Made by a program: the position numbers and the translations under genes. Below, piece by piece: positions 57,718 through 64,000 of a DNA stretch of 64,000 bases; positions within the stretch are counted from its first letter, which is position 1; each line of letters begins with the position of its first letter. Origin of the DNA: Nemania diffusa (lineage: Eukaryota; Ascomycota; Sordariomycetes; Xylariales; Xylariaceae); assembly GCA_038501195.1 (NCBI GenBank), contig JBBPUQ010000003.1:310001-374000 (forward strand), read 5' to 3'. The notes beneath the pieces were generated by a model. It ran no database searches. It was not told where the DNA came from and was given only the letters and a program-made list of their open reading frames with translations.

Positions 57718-60178
57718 TTATAGCAAAAAGCTCTGGCCTGTGGTCGAAATGACGAACTCGCAGCCCAACTGGGCCTCCTTTTCAGCTTCCAAGAGCTGCG
57801 CTAAGATCGCATCTCTCGGCGCCTCTCCATCCACAAGCTTATCCTTTACGTGGATGATGACCACCTTGAGTCCGCGGAGCGCATTCACAAACTGCGGGGC
57901 CTGGATAATGGGTACCATCCTAGCTTCATAATCTCTAAGCGATAGCTCTGCTGTGGGAGTTACGATGTGTGGTGTATCAACACAACCATGTTCCGCGCCA
58001 GGCAAGGAACTCGGCCCTTTCTTAGCGGGCCTCGTGGACTTGGGCGAAACGGGGTGATCGTCTTTATCGGCCGCATTGGCGCCGTGGGTTTTTCTGCTGG
58101 GCTCTCCGGTATCTCGCTTGCGCTTCTTAGTCAACTCGAGTCTAGCGGGGGCCTGGCGAGCAATCTCGACAGCAGAGGCGAGGGCTTGCATTTCCCGGAT
58201 CACGTATCGGGGCGTGAGATGGCCGAACAAGCGGTCATCCGTCTGGCTGTCGTCGTAGGAGCACTCGATGAAGATGGCGGCTAAGCTCCCGTTCGCGATA
58301 CGCGGTGCCGCTTCCTGCCAGATGCCTAGATTGCGCGGGGAGAGCGAGATCGCATCAGGTTCGACATCACCGAACATCAGGACTTCGCGGCCGGTGGCGT
58401 TGTCGCGGATGAAATACGCGCTTGAGTCGTACACGCAAAAGGACTCCTTCTCCTGGCCCGCGCCGGAGGTTCTGAACAACGGCGGTGGGCCGGATGCGGC
58501 TGTGCTACCAGGCGCAGCTCTTGGGGACGCCCCGAGCGAGGTCGCGTCGAAGCTGCCAAAGCGGGACGACGCCGACGAGCCGCGATGTGGGTGTCTCTCG
58601 ATGCAGTGACCATGGCTGACGCTGAATAGCTTGACACCCAGCCCGTCGCTCATCTCAAGGTAGCCTTTTCCATCGCCTTCGCCAAGGGCTGGGCTTCCTC
58701 CCTCGACGAGTCGCATATAGGTCACGAGTCCAGCTCCGTTGTTTTCGTCTGATAGGTTAGGCCAAATGACGTTATTGAATATGTGCTGCTTGAAAGCCGC
58801 GATAGTTGACGGTAGACCGGCTAGTCGCTTGGGCCGAGACCCCGGGAGTCCCGCAGTGTTAATAACAAAGCCACTAATGTGATCTAGATGCGGATGAGTG
58901 ATCAGGAATGTGTCGATTAGATGTCTTGTAACGTAGCCAGCGTTGGTAGCGGCTGAGGCAGATGTGATCTCCAACCCAGCAAAAGGACCAGTCTTAAGGG
59001 TATGTGGTAGCGCGATGGTAGTACCAAGGCCTGCTGGCTGTGTTTCTTCGAGTATTTTAGTTATAGATGAGAGATGGACGCCAGCGTCGAGGGCAATAAC
59101 TGATCCCTTAGACCATCCCGTATTGAGGGAGCGTATAAGTAGAGCCGTCACATTATTCTCTAGGGGGCCACCTCCTGCGCCCTATTTATAGCACCGAAGT
59201 TAGTATATATGTCAGAAGAAACGAGTTTAATGAGCACATTAGAGTTTGAATCAAAAGGGGGGGGATATGGTGTTGAGAAAATGGCTTGAAGATGTAGGTT
59301 GTTTATTGGTTGAGCCAAGTCTTGTCTGCTGCATATTTCCGGATAACTAGACATCAATTGTTCCAACCGGTGCGTATCGATAAAGGCGGGAGAGATGAAA
59401 TAAACGAGGAGGCCACGTGATGTGTCGAACTAGCTCTCCCTGTGTCGAGGAATTTGAATCCGACCTTGGCCCCAACTCTTTTTCTTCGCCACCCAACACT
59501 AAACCTGCATTGGATGACGTCCAGCTCAACCTATTCAAGGCGCGACATCACCTATGGAGCCGATGCTAGCTCAAATACCCAATTGCCATAGTCTCTGGAC
59601 CTATGCTAGTTGGCACTCGGTCCTCGAATCGAGGATGTGAGACATGCAAGTATTGAAAATTGAACGCCGAATATTGAATACTGAATCTCGTCGGAGCTTG
59701 GCGTCTGGGGAAAAAGCGCAAGCGCGCACCCGCGCGGCACCATTGACTCGATAATCTCGGGCTGGATCACCCATTCTGCAGAAGATCGACATCGCAGCTT
59801 AGAGCCCGGTAGATGGCGGTCCAATGGCCGCCGAGGGCACTTCGCGCGCATGATGTCGAGATGACAAAGACCGGATCTATGCGATCTATGCTGCTCCATG
59901 ATTTCTTTTTATTATGCAAAGGGGCCGGGTGGTTGTTCATCGAAGGTGTGCAGCGCCAAGGTCGAGCCAATTGATGCCACTATTTCTCGGTGTGCTGCAG
60001 TGCGCCCGCAGCACCCACACCACACCACTACCCTCACCAAGATGCGAGGACAAAGGAATTGTGCAGGCGCATTTCTTATGGACTCAATGCTAAAGAAAAG
60101 AGAAATTCAACTTACGAGGACAATGACCTGAATCGCCGGGGCCCTGGCACCATTCTCCCCCTCGACTTCTTGCGACAT
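57718..60178 (-). CDS. Low-affinity 3',5'-cyclic-nucleotide phosphodiesterase (class II)
   Basis: Class II PDEs hydrolyse cAMP and feed back on the cAMP-PKA pathway in fungi. Exon 1 (60178-60116, 21 codons, ending IQVIVL) is joined to exon 2 (59181-57718) for 508 residues. Both junctions are phase 0, and the join rebuilds the family N-terminus VIVLGAGGGPLENNVTALLIRS. The active-site region THPHLDHISGFVINT and the later FSVSHGH motif are present. The C-terminus ends LGCEFVIST, as in other fungal members. A Ser/Gly/Pro-rich insert with Ala runs (DNA near 58470-58550) and a Lys/Arg-rich insert (near 58030-58150) lengthen the protein. The intron is 934 nt, far longer than the others in this window. 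No additional exon is needed to complete the family pattern, though one cannot be excluded. Confidence 0.86.
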
Positions 60179-62368
60179 GTTCTCTTGGCCACCGAATGTA
60201 GGAGCCAGTGCCTGCGCTGTTCCTTCTTCGAGGCGTTGACTCTCCTGTGCCTGCACCTCAACAGAAAAGTGGAAAAGAGGATAAATGTGAACCGAATATA
60301 ATTAAGAAATACGGACAAGTGTTTCGTTTGCTCGGCTGGATGAGTGGAGTGCTGAGACGTTGAGTTAAAGGTGTCTGGGAGAGATGTGAGTTGAGTCTTG
60401 TAGTGCAGGAGGATGGAATTGATGCACGAGCTAAGTAGCTGTTCCCACACCCCCCAAAAGCAAAAAAGCACGCTATGATTCGGAATGGACTCTCGGACGC
60501 CCTGCCTAAGCTACCTACCTACCTTATCTCGAACAGAACATAGCCCCTAAGCCAGCCACGTGACGTCCCTTAAATCTATCTGGTCCCTTTTCTTATTTTT
60601 ATTTCTGATCGCAGGCTGCAACAAATATAGGCAATCAGGCTCTCACGCTCTCCGGTCATCTGCCTCTCTCATCCTCCATCCTTTTGTTTCGATGTCCGTC
60701 AATCCTATTGACTCAGAGGCAAGTGACGAGAGATAAAGGAACTTTGAGAGGGGCGGAATACCCAAAGGCTTGGCACGCCTTGGACGCTTTTGGACGCTTG
60801 GGTAACACTCGAGAAATAACGGTGCATTCGGTAGTGGCACACAGCTGCATACGACTCCAGCAATGTGATCCAGGAACCTGGGGAAGGCCACATTTAAGGT
60901 TAGATTCATCGCAACGCTGTACAGGCTGTATGTAAGCATGGGGCTCTGGGGTTGTCGCAAATCAGGGAGCTCCGGTCAGCCCAGCGTTACATGCCTGGTC
61001 TCGCAGCTCCCCCGCACCATGGTTCGACCTTTACAATTCGCAGAGTCGTCTTGAAGCTGTTGGTATCGGGCTACCCTGCGTACGCAGTAGGACTATTGAT
61101 CTAGGTAGATGCATTACGCCATGCAGAACTCCGAGTGTGGAATTGTCTTTGTAAAAGCTCATTCGCCAATCCTCAACAGGTCCTACGATACACCCGACCC
61201 CGTGCCACTAGGTATGTGGTCAGGGTAGCTCTGCTCCCTGTCGGGAAATTCGTCATTTCCTATCGGAGAGCCCGCTGTGACGCCACCCGCCTGCGGCAGC
61301 CTGGTGGGGAATGGCTTTTCAAGGGACACGGCGCCGCCGGCCACTGCAGGTACAGTGCCATGATAACTTCTTGTGTTACCCATCATGCTGTTCATCCTAC
61401 GCCTCGCCTGTGATGCCGCCTGCATCTATTGCCATCCTCTATTAGATGGTAGCTCATGTACGATGGATATATCTGTCACACCGCATCAACGAGGTATCCA
61501 TTATCTCAACTATCTAGCCATTCATCCCCAACCCGTGTTCGAGACAGTAGACGCAGCTCTCATCGGGAGCTCATCTTATCGTGTACATTTTTATCTACTA
61601 CTTTGTTCTCTTGGCTCGTCTTACTCTACATTTTCCTTCGCGCCGTTTCATGCATGTCGCTGTTATCGTTGGCTATCGTGGGCTATCGAATCGTGGCTCG
61701 GCCACCCCGGTTGAACCATGGATCTACTGGCTACGGGTAGATCGATCCGATTGGGGACTACAAAGTAGATGAACCAGACTATTACGCCTTTGACGCCATA
61801 ACCAGGTAAGAAACATCACGAGATCTAGGATCAAAAACATGCCAGACTATCTAGGTAGGCCTGGACTGCAATCTCTTTACATATATCATCTGTTACATAA
61901 TATTTATTCATTTTCATTCATATATTTCATGGTAGCGTAGTATTTCTCGCGATTTTCTACATGGGTCTACAAATACTTCATAATCCTGTCTTTCGCCTCT
62001 CAAGGAATATACACCACTCAACATTACCTAGAATTAAAATAGGAGATACTCTGACATAAGTCATAGGTAAATGGTAAATGCTTGTAGATAAAGACTGTCT
62101 AGGTACTTACGTCTTGCCATCATGCGGTGTTAGCACTTACCGTGGTTTGAAATGCGAGAAACATGAAACATGCGCTGGCGTACCCATGGTCTCCTGCCAT
62201 GGACTTCGTGACTCATGATTTCGTGATCGTACATACGTTCTCTACTACGACCTACCTTTCGCTCGTTATCCAAGCATTGGCGTAGAGAGCTCCGACTCGA
62301 TTAGAGAAGTGGCCACCTATCCTCGGCGTGGCCGACGGACTCGGAGGCTTTTTTTATCGCTCTCACGA
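60179..62368. other. 2.2-kb spacer, no gene
   Basis: Holds the promoter of the phosphodiesterase and the 3' end of the next minus-strand gene. The tandem word TACCTACCTACC is near 60510. Short open frames at 60643-60960 and 61135-61740 lack support. Confidence 0.5.
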
Positions 62369-64000
62369 CTAACCAAAAAGACTGGCGTGGTCGGAATTGC
62401 TACCCTCGTCTGGGGGGCGGGGCTCCGGTTCAGGGTTCGCTGTTGCGTGTCCATCAGCACCGCCGAAGAACTGGTTAAGGAGCCTGTCATCTAGGTCCTC
62501 GTTTAACTCTTGCGGGTCCACGTCCGCACTTGCGTCGTGCATCTCTAGGTCGGGATCGCCGGTGGGAGCGAAGGCGTCGGCTGGGTTAAATGCAGGTGTG
62601 GTTTCGGTGGCGGGTTGGGGGGGAGCGGGCGTGCTGTCAACCACTCGTTGACGTTTTGATGGAGGCGTTACTAGGTCCACTACTGCTGGCGGTTCACCCG
62701 CCGCCCCGTTGGACACTGCGTCCTCTGTGGCGGTCTCATCTCGACTTCGTTTATGTCCTGCAGTTCCGGCTGGTAGGATGGGTGCTGGTAGTGGGGTGGG
62801 AATGGGGGTGATAGGTTGGTTGAGATGCGCGAGAGTAGCAGCAGGCTGTAGGGGCTGTGTGCTAAATAGCGGTGCCGTAATATAGGTTGGCTGAAAAGGA
62901 GGGTGAGGGTACCACTGTTGGCGAAAGTTCTGCTTCTCTCGCTTTTGCAGCCTTACCCGGGCCTCCATCTCCTTAAGGAGTTCATCGGCACCAGGGACAG
63001 GGAATCCGTTCTCGTCAAGCAAGCCGAATTTCCTGAAGGTTAGCAATTTTTTCTTGAGCTCGGGGTCGCCATAATGCTTCGACATGTCGACTCCGCCCCT
63101 GCGCTGTCGCGTCTTGGCCTGCCCCTTAGGCTCGTGTCGGATCTTGTACAAGATGAGACAATTCGCGAGCGAGGTGTCATGGGCCCGCGGCCGCTTGATG
63201 CCTAGCCCCTTAGCCAGCTCCCAGGCCGTAAAAGCGCCGACCCACCACTGCTTGAGCCGCTCATCGACGCCGGGCACCTTATGGTCTAGGGCGAAATAGG
63301 GGTGGGACTCCCGCTTGAGCAAGCGGTAGTCGGGGCGGATATCGAGGACGTGCCACAGTTCGACGAGGTCGAAGTGGTACTCTAAACAGTACAGATGGAC
63401 ATAGCCGGCGTTGTGGAAGGGGTCGATGAGCTCGCCATCGACGTTCTGGCGCTCATCTAGAATCACCCAGGGATCGCCCACCGCGATGGTGTTGTGATAC
63501 CTGCAGTTCGAGAAGCGACACTTGGTCGACTCCCCGCCGCGCGGGTACCGCGAGTTTGCCATGGCCGCCGGCCACCCGATCCACAGCGTGAGGCCCTGGC
63601 GGAGTTTCCGCGTGGATTTGACGCCTGGGAGGCGCGGCGGCGCCTCGAAGGTGTCGAACATGCTTGGCCCTAGTAAGAACTGGCGCATCTCGTGCGCGGA
63701 GAGGAATAAGCCAGCCGCCAGTTCTCCCTTTTCCGTGTATGTGAATAAGTGCCGCCCTCGCGCGTCGATCGGGCCCCAGTCCCGCGGCTTTGGCGGCGAG
63801 GGCCCGTAGTACCGCTCCGGCTCGATGACTAGCGGCCCCTTATTGGTATGCGTCCGGCGCGGGATCTTGTCATTTAGGAGGGCCTCTCCGTGGTGGTTTG
63901 TTGCAGGGCGCTTGAGTGGTGGAGAGGTGGTGATGGTCCCGGGCGGTGGGGGTTTCTTGCTGTGCCGGGAGACATCTCGCGCTATGGGGATGTCGGAGTC
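62369..64000 (-). CDS. Fungal protein of unknown function, 5' end beyond window
   Basis: The frame is open from a TGA at 62369-62371 back to the window edge, giving at least 543 residues. The N-terminal visible part is basic and Pro-rich. A central block (about residues 85-280) looks folded and has conserved-looking Cys and His residues: STKCRFSNCRYHNTI, HLYCLEYHFDLVELWHVLD. These might bind zinc, but spacing does not match a named finger that I recognise. The C-terminal half is Pro/Glu/Asp-rich and disordered, ending in an acidic tail. I would not assign a function. The upstream part and the true start are not visible. Confidence 0.78.
   Translation of the reverse strand, partial: DSDIPIARDVSRHSKKPPPPGTITTSPPLKRPATNHHGEALLNDKIPRRTHTNKGPLVIEPERYYGPSPPKPRDWGPIDARGRHLFTYTEKGELAAGLFLSAHEMRQFLLGPSMFDTFEAPPRLPGVKSTRKLRQGLTLWIGWPAAMANSRYPRGGESTKCRFSNCRYHNTIAVGDPWVILDERQNVDGELIDPFHNAGYVHLYCLEYHFDLVELWHVLDIRPDYRLLKRESHPYFALDHKVPGVDERLKQWWVGAFTAWELAKGLGIKRPRAHDTSLANCLILYKIRHEPKGQAKTRQRRGGVDMSKHYGDPELKKKLLTFRKFGLLDENGFPVPGADELLKEMEARVRLQKREKQNFRQQWYPHPPFQPTYITAPLFSTQPLQPAATLAHLNQPITPIPTPLPAPILPAGTAGHKRSRDETATEDAVSNGAAGEPPAVVDLVTPPSKRQRVVDSTPAPPQPATETTPAFNPADAFAPTGDPDLEMHDASADVDPQELNEDLDDRLLNQFFGGADGHATANPEPEPRPPDEGSNSDHASLFG

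Noticed and set aside
59160..59366. Minus-strand frame first considered as exon 1 of the phosphodiesterase, with an intron at 59182-59237
   Set aside because: It lacks the VIVLG motif. The exon at 60116-60178 supplies that motif, is in phase and has a GTAAGT donor.
60112..60471. 119-codon minus-strand frame covering the phosphodiesterase first exon
   Set aside because: The real first exon uses a different frame, shown by the IQVIVL motif and splice donor.

Overview
The window reads as nuclear DNA of a filamentous ascomycete (Pezizomycotina, probably a Sordariomycete). Supporting signs are short GT-AG introns (about 50-100 nt) with CTAAC/CTNAC-like branch points, a Clr5-ankyrin protein, a Zn2Cys6 regulator, a class II cAMP phosphodiesterase, a LAMMER kinase, intron-bearing tRNAs, and decayed sequence with C-to-T type damage. 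Gene models were built by hand from reading frame, splice signals and protein-family continuity. No alignment was run.

Layout. 1-3.7 kb: the C-terminal part of a CHAT-domain protein, a short inverted-repeat element, a split tRNA-Arg(UCG) and a mitochondrial sideroflexin. 3.7-9.8 kb: about 6 kb without a convincing gene, upstream of a LAMMER kinase (9.8-12.3 kb). 13.1-19.9 kb: a disordered fungal protein, a tRNA-Ala(UGC) with a long intron, a secreted two-FAS1 protein and a three-TM membrane protein. 21.8-25.5 kb: a large Clr5/ankyrin protein. 26.4-33.6 kb, all minus strand: a secreted protein of unknown family whose start codon appears split by an intron, the long-form tRNase Z with a likely mitochondrial isoform, and a GH16 glucanase-like enzyme with five introns.

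33.6-52 kb is mostly gene-poor and AT-rich. It holds two diverged copies of an ancient repeat. Two gene islands interrupt it: a Zn2Cys6 (AflR-like) regulator at 39.1-40.3 kb and a flavin-reductase-like protein at 47.5-48.6 kb. 52.2-55.3 kb looks like the remains of a specialised-metabolism locus: an SDR relic with three TAG stops, a Tri3-like acetyltransferase broken by a frameshift, and an intact hotdog thioesterase. 55.9-60.2 kb carries an unknown two-exon protein and the low-affinity cAMP phosphodiesterase, whose first 21 codons are separated from the rest by a 934-nt intron. The window ends inside a minus-strand fungal protein of unknown function.

The housekeeping functions (tRNA 3' end maturation, mitochondrial transport, kinase and cAMP signalling) are intact. 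The accessory functions (metabolite cluster, repeats) are decayed. The most interesting signals are the CHAT and Clr5-ankyrin genes, the RIP-like decay of the acetyltransferase/SDR pair, the split ATG, and the long intron in the phosphodiesterase gene.
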